NCBI GenBank assembly: GCA_965248255.1
Contig: CBDFIW010000004.1
Location: forward strand, 62,001-126,000
Origin: JAKZVK01 sp965248255
Lineage (GTDB): Bacteria; Acidobacteriota; Terriglobia; Bryobacterales; UBA6623
DNA: 64,000 nt
Reading direction: 5' to 3'
A program made the translations under genes and the position numbers. This document shows positions 27,414 to 35,830 of this stretch, piece by piece. The stretch's first letter is position 1. Every line of letters starts with the position of its first letter. The notes under the pieces were generated by a model, which saw only the letters and a program-made list of their open reading frames with translations, did not search any database and was not told the DNA's origin.

Positions 27414-28892
27414 TCAGCGCTTCTCGCGATGGTCGGCGAGGAGCTGTTCGATGCCGACGATGTCGGTCGGGTAGCGACCGGTGTAGCAGGAGTAGCAGTA
27501 GTTGGCATCGACGTCCTGAACGGCCTTCTCAAGCCCTTCCTTCGAAAGGTAGACGAGCGAGTCGGCTTCGGTGTATTGCCGAATCTGCTCGAGGTTGCTG
27601 TTGGCCGCGATGAGCTCGTCGGGGTCGGGGGTGTCGACACCGTAGTAGCAAGGTGAGATGGTGGGCGGGCACGAGATGCGCAGATGGACTTCCTTCGCGC
27701 CGACCTGGCGCATAATGCGGACGATCTTGCGGCTGGTGGTTCCGCGCACCAGCGAGTCATCGACGAGTACGACACGCTGCCCGGCGATCAGATGGCGCAC
27801 CGGGTTGAGCTTGAGCTTGACGCCGAAATCGCGAATCGACTGCTTCGGCTCGATGAAGGTGCGCCCGACGTAGTGGTTGCGGATCAGACCCATACGGAAG
27901 GGAAGACCCGACTCGCTGGCATAGCCGATCGCCGCCGACACTCCGGAGTCGGGCACCGGGACGACGACGTCCGCCGGGACCGGCGCCTCCCTCGCCAACA
28001 AGCGGCCGAGCATCTGACGTGAGTCTTCCACGTGCCGGCCGAAGACGATCGAGTCCGGACGCGAAAAATAGACGTGCTCGAACACGCAATGGGCCGGCGG
28101 CAGCGCGGGAGCGAAAGGCTCGCGTACCAGGCCCTCATCGCTGATCAACACCATCTCGCCGGGCTGCACGTCGTCGATGTACTCGGCGCCGATTAGATCA
28201 AAAGCGCATGTCTCGGATGCGAAAACGTAAGCCTGGTGGCCGTTGTGCCGCAGCTTGCCGAAAGCTAGCGGACGGAAGCCGCGCTGGTCGCGCGCGACGA
28301 TCAGCCGATCTTTGGCGAGCAGCGCCAGCGAGTACGCACCCTCCAGACGCAACAGCGATTCCCGAAGCGCATGCTTGAGGCGTCGCTCGCGCGAGCGGGC
28401 CATGAGGTGCAGAATAACTTCGGTGTCACCCGTTGCCTGGAAAATCGACCCCGACATCTCCAGCTCTCGCCGCACGTCGATCGCGTTCGTGAGATTGCCG
28501 TTATGGGCGACGGCGAGCTGTCCCTTGCTGCACTCCACGAACAGTGGCTGTGCGTTGAGGTGGTCGCTCTGTCCCGCCGTGGAGTAGCGCGTGTGGCCGA
28601 TGGCCATATGGCCGGAGAGCTGCTGGAGTACCGGCTCGGTGAAAATCTCGGCGACCAGCCCCTTCTTCTTGACGCAGTGCAGCCGGCGGCCATCACTCGA
28701 ACAGATGCCGGCTGACTCCTGGCCACGGTGCTGCAGCGCGTAGAGGCCCAGATAGGTGAGGTTCGCCGCCTCGGGGTGGCCGTAGATCGCGAACACGCCG
28801 CACTCATCATGGAAGCGGTCAGCAGGGTCGGCTTCCAAAGCAGTCGGCTCAGACGGGGGCAGCAAAGGTCGCACCGTTTCTTTCTTGTTCAT
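27414..28892 (-). CDS. purF: Amidophosphoribosyltransferase
   Basis: The 492-residue enzyme makes 5-phosphoribosylamine from PRPP and glutamine, the first step of purine synthesis. The N-terminal nucleophile Cys is in HDECGVFAIYGHPEA, preceded by a ~30-residue propeptide-like leader, as in the Bacillus-type enzyme. ISCPPTISPCYYG and YCYSCYTGRYP supply cysteines of the type that bind a 4Fe-4S cluster. VLVDDSLVRGTT is the PRPP-binding loop. It is last in the operon purQ-purL-purF, seven bases after purL. Confidence 0.96.
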   Translation of the reverse strand: MNKKETVRPLLPPSEPTALEADPADRFHDECGVFAIYGHPEAANLTYLGLYALQHRGQESAGICSSDGRRLHCVKKKGLVAEIFTEPVLQQLSGHMAIGHTRYSTAGQSDHLNAQPLFVECSKGQLAVAHNGNLTNAIDVRRELEMSGSIFQATGDTEVILHLMARSRERRLKHALRESLLRLEGAYSLALLAKDRLIVARDQRGFRPLAFGKLRHNGHQAYVFASETCAFDLIGAEYIDDVQPGEMVLISDEGLVREPFAPALPPAHCVFEHVYFSRPDSIVFGRHVEDSRQMLGRLLAREAPVPADVVVPVPDSGVSAAIGYASESGLPFRMGLIRNHYVGRTFIEPKQSIRDFGVKLKLNPVRHLIAGQRVVLVDDSLVRGTTSRKIVRIMRQVGAKEVHLRISCPPTISPCYYGVDTPDPDELIAANSNLEQIRQYTEADSLVYLSKEGLEKAVQDVDANYCYSCYTGRYPTDIVGIEQLLADHREKR

Positions 28893-28899
28893 CTTCAGT

Positions 28900-31158
28900 T
28901 TACTGATGGCTGAGTATTTTTTCCAAGGCCGAGTCCCACAACTCGAACAACTCAGAGACGTCGAGCCGGATCAGCGTCGAGCCGTTGACCCGCACTTCCA
29001 GCCGGCCTTCGACGGTTTCACCGACGACCGGTGCTTCGACATCCCGCTGACGGGCGGCGGCCACGACGGCGGCCACGTTGTCCGCGCCAACAGCAAGCAA
29101 CACCCGTGAGGGCGCTTCGTGAAACAGCAGGTGGACCGCAGTCAAGTCGGACTCCAAGTCCAAGCGTGCGCCGATGCGCTCCACGCCGAACGAGCATTCC
29201 GCCGCGGCTACCGCCAGACCCCCATCGCTGACGTCATGAACCGAGTCAACCAGGCCCTCGCCGATGACAGCGCGCGTCGCTTCGTGCACGCGCCTTTCGT
29301 AATCCAGGTCGAGCGCCGGCGGTAGGCCCCACCGTTGCCCTTCGATGACTTTCGCGTATTGCGAGCTGCCAAAGCGGCGCTCGAGCTGAGGATCGTCGCC
29401 CCGCGCCCCCGGGAGTAGCCCGCCGAGCAGCAGGAGCTTGCGGCCGGGCTTTCGAAAATGGATCCCGAGCGGCGCAGCCGTGTGATCGAGCAACCCGACG
29501 ATCCCGATCACCGGTGTCGGGTCAATGGCCTGGCCGAGCGTCTCGTTGTAGAGGCTGACGTTGCCGCCCGTAATCGGCGCGCCAAAGTGACGGCAAGCTT
29601 CCCCGATGCCCTCGACCGCCTCGACAAACTGCGCCATGATCTCGGGCTTTTCCGGATTGCCGAAGTTCAAGCAGTTGGTGGCGCCGATGGGCTCGGCTCC
29701 CACGGTTGCCAGGTTACGGCAGCACTCGGCGACGGCCAGCTTCGCGCCCTCGCGGGCACCGAGGGCACAATAGCGCCCGTTGCCGTCAAGAGCCATCGCG
29801 AGCGAGACGCCGGCTTCCTTCACACGGATTACAGCGGCGTCGGACCCAGGCGGCGCGGTCGTATTCGTGCGAACCATGTAGTCGTACTGCTCATAGATCC
29901 AGCGTTTCGAACAGTTATCGGGGGCGGCGAGTAGACTCTTCAGAGCATCCGCGCATTCGTCACTGGAGAGTGGCCGAAGCTCGGGGCCGTCCAACGGCAC
30001 GGTGCGCAAGGGTTCCGAGACAGGCCGGTCGTAGAGGGGCGCATCGTCGGTCAGTATCGAGTTGGGTACCTCGGCCACGACTTGCCCGTCGTCCTTGACG
30101 CGTAGAGCGCCGTCGCCGGTCACAACGCCAATCTCAACCGCATCGAGTCCCCACTTGCGAAAGATCGAGAAGACCTCGTCCTCGCGGCCCCGTTCGGCCA
30201 CCAGCAGCATGCGCTCTTGGGATTCGGAAAGCATGATCTCGTAAGGCGTCATACTCTGCTCGCGCTGCGGGACATGCCGCAGGTCGATCTCGATGCCCGT
30301 CCCGCCGCGGCCGCCCATTTCACAAGTCGAGCAGGTCAATCCGGCCGCGCCCATATCTTGGATGCCGAGGATGGCGTCCTTTTCCATGGCTTCGAGGCAG
30401 GCTTCGAGCAACAGCTTCTCGAGGAAAGGATCGCCGACCTGTACGTTCGGACGCTTCTCTTCGGAATCTTCGTCGAACTCGGCCGAGGCCATCGAGGCCC
30501 CATGGATGCCGTCGCGGCCCGTTTTGGCGCCCACGTAGATGACCGGATTGCCGACGCCGGAGGCTTTGCCGAAGAAGATCTTGTCTTTGCGGAACACGCC
30601 GAGAGCGAAGGCGTTCACGAGCGGGTTGGCGCTGTATCCGGGCTCGAAGACACACTCGCCGCCGACGGTCGGGACCCCGAAACAGTTCCCGTAGTGAGCA
30701 ATGCCGCCGACGACGACGCCGAGAGTGTGGCGATTGCGGCTGCCGGTTTCAGGATCGTCGAGGGGGCCGAAGCGAAGCGAATCCATCACGGCAAGCGGAC
30801 GGGCGCCCATGGTAAAGATGTCGCGCAGGATCCCGCCGACGCCTGTGGCCGCACCCTGGAAGGGCTCGATGAAGCTGGGGTGGTTGTGCGACTCGATCTT
30901 GAACGCTGCGGCATACCCCCCGCCGATGTCGACGATGCCCGCGTTCTCCCCGGGACCGACAAGAACGCGCTCGCCCTGGGTGGGTAGCTTCTTGAGGTGA
31001 CGGCGGGAACTCTTGTAGGAGCAGTGCTCGCTCCACATCACGCCGATGATGCCCAGTTCGGTGAGGTTGGGCTCGCGCCCAAGACGGTCGAGGATTCGCT
31101 CGTACTCCTCGACGGTCAAGCCGTGTTGCGCGAGGACATCCGTACCGGTCGTCGCCAT
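28900..31158 (-). CDS. purL: Phosphoribosylformylglycinamidine synthase subunit PurL
   Basis: The 752-residue small-type PurL converts FGAR to FGAM using ammonia from PurQ. The start has GIIGVMWSEHCSYKSSRRHL. Two AIR-synthase-related halves are seen (ALAVMDSLRFGPLDDPE and LNFGNPEKPEIMAQFVEA), and GDPFLEKLLLEACLEAME is typical. It starts 20 bases after purQ and ends 7 bases before purF, forming a tight operon. The length is normal for the PurS-dependent type. Confidence 0.96.
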   Translation of the reverse strand: MATTGTDVLAQHGLTVEEYERILDRLGREPNLTELGIIGVMWSEHCSYKSSRRHLKKLPTQGERVLVGPGENAGIVDIGGGYAAAFKIESHNHPSFIEPFQGAATGVGGILRDIFTMGARPLAVMDSLRFGPLDDPETGSRNRHTLGVVVGGIAHYGNCFGVPTVGGECVFEPGYSANPLVNAFALGVFRKDKIFFGKASGVGNPVIYVGAKTGRDGIHGASMASAEFDEDSEEKRPNVQVGDPFLEKLLLEACLEAMEKDAILGIQDMGAAGLTCSTCEMGGRGGTGIEIDLRHVPQREQSMTPYEIMLSESQERMLLVAERGREDEVFSIFRKWGLDAVEIGVVTGDGALRVKDDGQVVAEVPNSILTDDAPLYDRPVSEPLRTVPLDGPELRPLSSDECADALKSLLAAPDNCSKRWIYEQYDYMVRTNTTAPPGSDAAVIRVKEAGVSLAMALDGNGRYCALGAREGAKLAVAECCRNLATVGAEPIGATNCLNFGNPEKPEIMAQFVEAVEGIGEACRHFGAPITGGNVSLYNETLGQAIDPTPVIGIVGLLDHTAAPLGIHFRKPGRKLLLLGGLLPGARGDDPQLERRFGSSQYAKVIEGQRWGLPPALDLDYERRVHEATRAVIGEGLVDSVHDVSDGGLAVAAAECSFGVERIGARLDLESDLTAVHLLFHEAPSRVLLAVGADNVAAVVAAARQRDVEAPVVGETVEGRLEVRVNGSTLIRLDVSELFELWDSALEKILSHQ

Positions 31159-31178
31159 GAACAGGGAAACGAAAGCGT

Positions 31179-31901
31179 CTACGCGTGAACGAGAGTCTGC
31201 ACCATCGAAGCAAACACTTGGCGGCCATCCAGCGACCCCATCGCCGGGTCGGCGGCCCGTTCCGGATGCGGCATCATGCCCAGAACATTGCGGCCCTCGC
31301 TGAGGATTCCGGCAATGTTGTTCAGCGAGCCGTTCGGATTCGCTTCGCGTGTCACTTCGCCGCGGTCCGTCACGTACCGAAACGCCACGCGGCCCTCCTG
31401 GTCGAGGCGCGCCAGGGTAGCGTCATCGGCGTAGTAGCAGCCCTCGCCGTGAGCAATGGGTACTGCCAGCACCTGCCCCTGGTCGCAAGCCTGGGTAAAG
31501 GGAGACGAGGTCGTCTCGACCCTTAGGTAAACGGTCCGGCAGATAAACTTGAGCCCCCGGTTGCGGACGAGTGCGCCGGGCAGAAGACCGCTTTCGACCA
31601 GGATCTGAAATCCGTTGCAGACGCCGATCACCAATCCGCCCCGCTCGGCGAAGCGCCGCACCGCTTTCATCACAGGTGAAAAGCGCGCAATGGCGCCGGC
31701 GCGAAGGTAATCACCGTAAGAAAAACCGCCGGGTAGCAAGACCGCGTCGAGGCCGGAAAGGTCCTCGGACTCGTGCCAAACGAAGTGAGCCGACTGCCCC
31801 AGGTTTTCTCGTAAGGCGTAGAGTGCGTCGTGATCGCAGTTCGAACCCGGGAAGAGAACGACGCCGAACTTCAGCGAAGGCGGGGCAACCTCAAGGGCCA
31901 C
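31179..31901 (-). CDS. purQ: Phosphoribosylformylglycinamidine synthase subunit PurQ (glutaminase)
   Basis: The 240-residue class I glutamine amidotransferase has VIGVCNGFQILVESGLLPG with the nucleophile Cys, and GMMPHPERAAD with His and Glu of the triad. The motif KFGVVLFPGSNCDHDAL marks PurQ. It starts with GTG at 31901, the first codon of the operon; a weak ribosome site makes the exact start uncertain. The small partner PurS, usually encoded immediately upstream, is not in the 230 bases before it. Confidence 0.95.
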   Translation of the reverse strand: MALEVAPPSLKFGVVLFPGSNCDHDALYALRENLGQSAHFVWHESEDLSGLDAVLLPGGFSYGDYLRAGAIARFSPVMKAVRRFAERGGLVIGVCNGFQILVESGLLPGALVRNRGLKFICRTVYLRVETTSSPFTQACDQGQVLAVPIAHGEGCYYADDATLARLDQEGRVAFRYVTDRGEVTREANPNGSLNNIAGILSEGRNVLGMMPHPERAADPAMGSLDGRQVFASMVQTLVHA

Positions 31902-32133
31902 ACGTCAGTGTAGCACTGTTGCCCGAAGAGCCCTTTTTCACGTGCTACGTGACGGGGAATCAATAAGGCTCGGCGCTCGATGTGGGGCCTGCGCTACCGA
32001 GGCGTGGACGGGGAGTCCACGCCTCGGTAGTGGGAATGCTGGCGTATCAGGGTGACTGGCTGGGCCATATTACCCGTCGTGAACTCACCACAGAGCGACG
32101 CTAGCGGCGGCCCATGGCCTTCGCCCAAAGGCG

Positions 32134-33036
32134 TTATGCTCGGCGCCAGACGGTCCGGCTCGCGCGCTCGGAGCCCTGGGTAGAATCTTGCAAGGCAACA
32201 TCAGAGATCTGCGCCGGCGGTTCACGCTCCACAAACGGCTGCAGGTCAAGCTTCACTTGGTGCTGCCGTGCCACCACGCCGCCCGGCAGCTTGCCGAGCG
32301 TGTAGTCGGGCTGCCAGGGAGCATTCTCGTCTTCGCGCAGACCGTGACTCCTCTCCCTGAGGATCTGCTGCTTCTCCGCAATAAACGTGGTGCGGCTCTC
32401 GACGAAGGCGTCGTGGGCCCGTTCCAGCTCGGGCTGCGACTCGATGTTGCGGATCTCGGGTTGAACACTCTCGATCTCGCCGCGCCGCTGGGGCAGGATC
32501 ATGCAGATGGGATCGCCTTTGCGAAAGCGCACCTTCCAGAATGGACGAGTCAGCTTCCAATTCATTGTGAAAGTGGCCGTGGACCAGTCAGTCTCGACCA
32601 GCCCCTCTAGAGGAGAAGCGCCGTCCTTGAACCAGTTGGCCGGCCCCCGCGCCAGCAGGTTGTAACCCGGCGGCGTGCGGAACAAATAGGGGATAAACCA
32701 GGTCAGAATGCCGAACCCGAAGATGTTCTTGACGTAGCGGGAGCGCTGTCCCTCGGCGAACCGAATCTTCAGGCTGTGGGTCTCCTCGCCTCCCCTCCAG
32801 GTGACGTCGAAGTCACGGTCGTTGAGAATCACCCAACCCGCCTGATTGGCCATGCGCAGCGGCAGGCAGCGGTTGGCGCCATTGCGGTGCGAGTCCATCC
32901 ACAAGCGGTCGGCAGGGCTGGGAATGATTGGCGGCGGATCGGGCTTCAGGCGATAGGCGGTGAGGGTGATCGGGCGGTCTGCGTCTGCTGTCGGAGGCAC
33001 CGCCGCTGAGACGGTGTGTTGCGGTCCCGGTTCCAT
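32134..33036 (-). CDS. DUF6065-like protein
   Basis: The 300-residue protein shows the pattern I associate with DUF6065: ITLTAYRLKPDPPPIIPSPADRLWMD, then NRCLPLRMANQAGWVIL, and later ILTWFIPYLFRTPPGYNLLARGP (each block cited in part). It has no signal peptide. The function is unknown; related genes often neighbour oxygenases, but none is visible here. It is separated from purQ by ~230 bases without a gene. Confidence 0.68.
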   Translation of the reverse strand: MEPGPQHTVSAAVPPTADADRPITLTAYRLKPDPPPIIPSPADRLWMDSHRNGANRCLPLRMANQAGWVILNDRDFDVTWRGGEETHSLKIRFAEGQRSRYVKNIFGFGILTWFIPYLFRTPPGYNLLARGPANWFKDGASPLEGLVETDWSTATFTMNWKLTRPFWKVRFRKGDPICMILPQRRGEIESVQPEIRNIESQPELERAHDAFVESRTTFIAEKQQILRERSHGLREDENAPWQPDYTLGKLPGGVVARQHQVKLDLQPFVEREPPAQISDVALQDSTQGSERASRTVWRRA

Positions 33037-33450
33037 ATTCCGACTCCGGTTTGAGAAAACGAGGAAGCTTTCCAGATACCGGGATAATTATACAGGTTAT
33101 CCGGAGCGTTCGAGCCGGGAGAGAAGCCTCGGCTCATGTCGCCTTCTTCCGCATGAGCGAGGGCTGCGTCGCTGCGCTCGGAGTGAAGGGAAGGGCAGCT
33201 AGCGAGATCGTTGAGCTCAAACCGACAAGTTCTTGATCGCGGAAGGCCCTGAAACGATTTAGCACACGCAGCCCCGGCAGGGGCGAGGGAGATGGCACTC
33301 GCCGCCGCAACGCCAAACGTCTGTTCAACGAGGCTCCACAGCAGCCGGCCCGCTGAGAACTTAACATGTTTGTTCAGATGTCGATTGAGTCAGACGGCTC
33401 GCGCGAATCTCTTGGGACAAGCAACCCGCCGGCCAGCCCTTCCGGAGAAC
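33037..33450. other. Intergenic region
   Basis: No gene is supported in 414 bases. The only repeat is one GCCCCGGCAGGGGC hairpin near 33271. The DUF6065 promoter should lie at its left edge; none could be confidently placed. Confidence 0.5.
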
Positions 33451-34491
33451 TCAATCGGTAATGGCGCTCGACGACGGACGCCGTTTCAGCACCGGACGGT
33501 CGTCCTCATCACTCTCGTCCCGCTCGGGATTGTCCTCGGAAGGATCGATCGTGCCGCTCGGCGCGCGTCGCTTGAGCGTGGGGCGATTGGGATCTCTCGA
33601 TTCACGGCGAGTCCGATTGCCGAGCGCCAGAACCTTGTCGCGGACCTCGACGAACTCGCTGCTGGTCATGGCGTATTCTGACTTGTCGGGCAACAGTTCC
33701 TCGATCGTCTTCTGTACGCGCTTGATGCGGTCCTTGGTCAGCGGGTGCGAGCGGAAGGCGGCGGAGATGCCGCCCTTCTCTTTCTTCTTCTTCTGCGCTT
33801 TGATCCTCTCGAAGAACTGCACCATCCCCAGCGGGTCATACCCGGCTTTGTAGAGATACTGCACGCCGAGAAAATCGGCTTCGCGCTCGAAGTTGCGGGA
33901 GAACTTCAGGAACGCCACCGGCACGGCGAACCCCGCCGCTTGACGGATGCCATAGCCGGCCCAACCGCCGAGAAAGATCAACGGGATCGTTGCCAGATTC
34001 ACAACCTGGCCGCGGGTGGCCTGCCGCGTGCCGTGACGCGCGGTGACGTGGGCGATCTCGTGCGCCATGACACCGGCCAGTTCCGCCTCGTCCTGAGCCA
34101 GACGGATTATGCCGGTGTTGATGAAAAGGTATCCGCCCGGGAGCGCAAACGCGTTGACCTCGTCGTTGTCGATCACCTTGATGGTGAACGGCACCTTGGC
34201 GTCCGAGCTGCGGACCAGGTTTTGTCCGATGCGGTTGACGTACTCCGAGATGATCGGATCGGTCACGATCTTGCTGCGTCGCTCGACGTCTTCGGCTAGC
34301 CGTTTGCCGAGCTGGATCTCCTTCTCGAGCGAATAGAAGTTGATGCCCTTGTCGACTTTGCGGTCGCCAATAGCCTCGACGTCCTCTTTATCGTTCTTGG
34401 GCTTACGCTTCTCGGTTTCGGCAGGCCCCACCTGTGGAAGTGCCAGAGCCAACCCGAGCAGCGACATCGAAGCAAATCTTCTTATGGACAT
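33451..34491 (-). CDS. Periplasmic M48-family metalloprotease
   Basis: The 346-residue protein has a signal peptide (MSIRRFASMSLLGLALALPQ) and the M48 zinc motif MAHEIAHVTARHG with the third ligand in FEREADFLGVQYLY. The fold segment VNAFALPGGYLFINTGII is typical of BepA/LoiP-like proteases that act in outer-membrane protein quality control. A charged, probably disordered C-terminal tail (TLKRRAPSGTIDPSEDNPE) follows the TPR-less core. I chose the start at 34491 for the signal peptide; the longer frame has no support. Confidence 0.9.
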   Translation of the reverse strand: MSIRRFASMSLLGLALALPQVGPAETEKRKPKNDKEDVEAIGDRKVDKGINFYSLEKEIQLGKRLAEDVERRSKIVTDPIISEYVNRIGQNLVRSSDAKVPFTIKVIDNDEVNAFALPGGYLFINTGIIRLAQDEAELAGVMAHEIAHVTARHGTRQATRGQVVNLATIPLIFLGGWAGYGIRQAAGFAVPVAFLKFSRNFEREADFLGVQYLYKAGYDPLGMVQFFERIKAQKKKKEKGGISAAFRSHPLTKDRIKRVQKTIEELLPDKSEYAMTSSEFVEVRDKVLALGNRTRRESRDPNRPTLKRRAPSGTIDPSEDNPERDESDEDDRPVLKRRPSSSAITD

Positions 34492-34684
34492 GATCTCGAC
34501 CTCCCGGAGCCGCGGCGCGCCGCGGGTTTCGCCGGCCTCCACTCGCTTGGACGCCATGGCAGGCCGGCTCGTTTCATCGACATTTCTCTGTTGTTCCTGG
34601 CTGGTCCGCCACACTCGTCGGCCGGCGTCCATGACCGACGCCGCGCCAGGCCCCTGTGCACGCGGCGGCCGGCCTGACGCGACA

Positions 34685-34792
34685 TCAGCTCACGATCCAA
34701 TACCAACTGGCAACCAGCGTGGCGAAGGCAATGCCGCCGCCAAGCAGCGCCAACACGTGACCAGGTTTCGGGTGGACTGCTGTTTCGAACAT
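34685..34792 (-). CDS. 35-residue single-span membrane protein
   Basis: A short frame begins with ATG at 34792 and ends with TGA at 34685. It has an excellent Shine-Dalgarno (AGAAGGAGC) at the right distance. The product has a polar head MFETAVHPKPGH followed by one hydrophobic helix LALLGGGIAFATLVASWYW. The length and layout are those of small inner-membrane regulatory proteins. No family is recognised. It is upstream of the M48 gene on the same strand with a gap of ~190 bases. Confidence 0.55.
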   Translation of the reverse strand: MFETAVHPKPGHVLALLGGGIAFATLVASWYWIVS

Positions 34793-34986
34793 GATTCGCT
34801 CCTTCTCAAACAAGATGGTGTTTTGGTGGTTTTCTCTCTCTCGCTAACTGGATAGACGCGCCGCGGCACCGAACGGAAGCAACGATTCATAAACCTCGGA
34901 TTAAGTTTTGTTAAGGCGATCACCGGGAAACGCATGACCAGGCGAGTCGTCGGGTGGGTGGTCTCCCCGTTATGGAGGAAGGGCCC

Positions 34987-35247
34987 TCACGTTACTTTGG
35001 CGATCACCAAACCGCTCAGGAACCCCGCCATCAGAAGGTCGATGACGGCCACCAGGGTGTAGTTGATTGCGAAGCCAAACCAGTTCCACAACGGCAGGAA
35101 GCAGAGAATGCCGGCGGCGAGGACTACCAAGACGACGATGACCACGCGCTCCCAGAAGCCCGACTCGCGGCAGCGTACGACGATAAGCGTAAGAACGAGA
35201 GCACCGAGAATCTGGAGGAGCAACCCTGTGACCATGGGCTTCGTCAT
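34987..35247 (-). CDS. Small integral membrane protein of unknown function
   Basis: The ~86-residue protein consists almost entirely of three hydrophobic helices (GLLLQILGALVLTLIVV, VVIVVLVVLAAGILCF, TLVAVIDLLMAGFLSGLVIA). The ATG at 35247 (MTKPMVTG) has GGGGGATGAG just upstream and is preferred to the ATG three codons earlier. Small membrane proteins of this look often sit next to the family represented by the truncated gene at 37433-37774, but that link is from memory. Confidence 0.62.
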   Translation of the reverse strand: MTKPMVTGLLLQILGALVLTLIVVRCRESGFWERVVIVVLVVLAAGILCFLPLWNWFGFAINYTLVAVIDLLMAGFLSGLVIAKVT

Positions 35248-35384
35248 GGAACTCATCCCCCTGTCATCAAAAGAGGAGCGATTGTTATTCCGCCAAGGTT
35301 TGGTGTGACGGGGCCTCACTTCATGAAGAAGCAGTTTAATCAGGGCGACTTTGCAATTCGCCCGGTGAGTGTTTTGTCAGGGTA

Positions 35385-35830
35385 GGTGAGGAGACTTTAC
35401 TCGCTCAGAAGGGGGATCACGAGCGGATCAATCAGAATGAACCTCGTCCTGAGTTGCACGTGGCGTTCCTAGAGTCGAACGAGCCCCAGGATACGTTGAC
35501 TCTCAAGCCGGTGCGTCCGTTGACACGGAGTTCTCTACAGGAAGAACTCTCTTCAGCCGAGCAACTTCGCGTCGGCCAACTACCGTCAGTCTTCGCGGGT
35601 GCAGTTTCGGCTGAACAAATGCTCCTGCCACCACAAAAGATTGCCGAATACAACAAGAGAGTGGACCAGCACAAGGAGCGTATTCAGACCTATTGGGAGG
35701 AGCGTGAAAGTTTCCAAGACAACGTCTCGCGATGCTTCAAGGTGTTCTTGGCGTTGAGCAACACGGGGACGGCCCCGGCCGACGAGATAGAGGTTGACGT
35801 CGAGCTGCCCGAGGGGGTGGTGGCAATGAA
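35385..35830 (+). pseudogene. Fragment of an unknown protein, cut by IS1380
   Basis: An open frame without its own start runs into the IS at 35830. It encodes a coiled-coil-like stretch (AEYNKRVDQHKERIQTYWEE) followed by FKVFLALSNTGTAPADEIEV, an Ig-like or Cna-like beta segment of the kind found in many uncharacterised proteins. With the IS and one copy of its 4-bp duplication removed, the frame continues for only ~25 further residues (MNKDAQGRRKVERF) to 37509. Both ends of the gene are probably lost. Confidence 0.55.
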
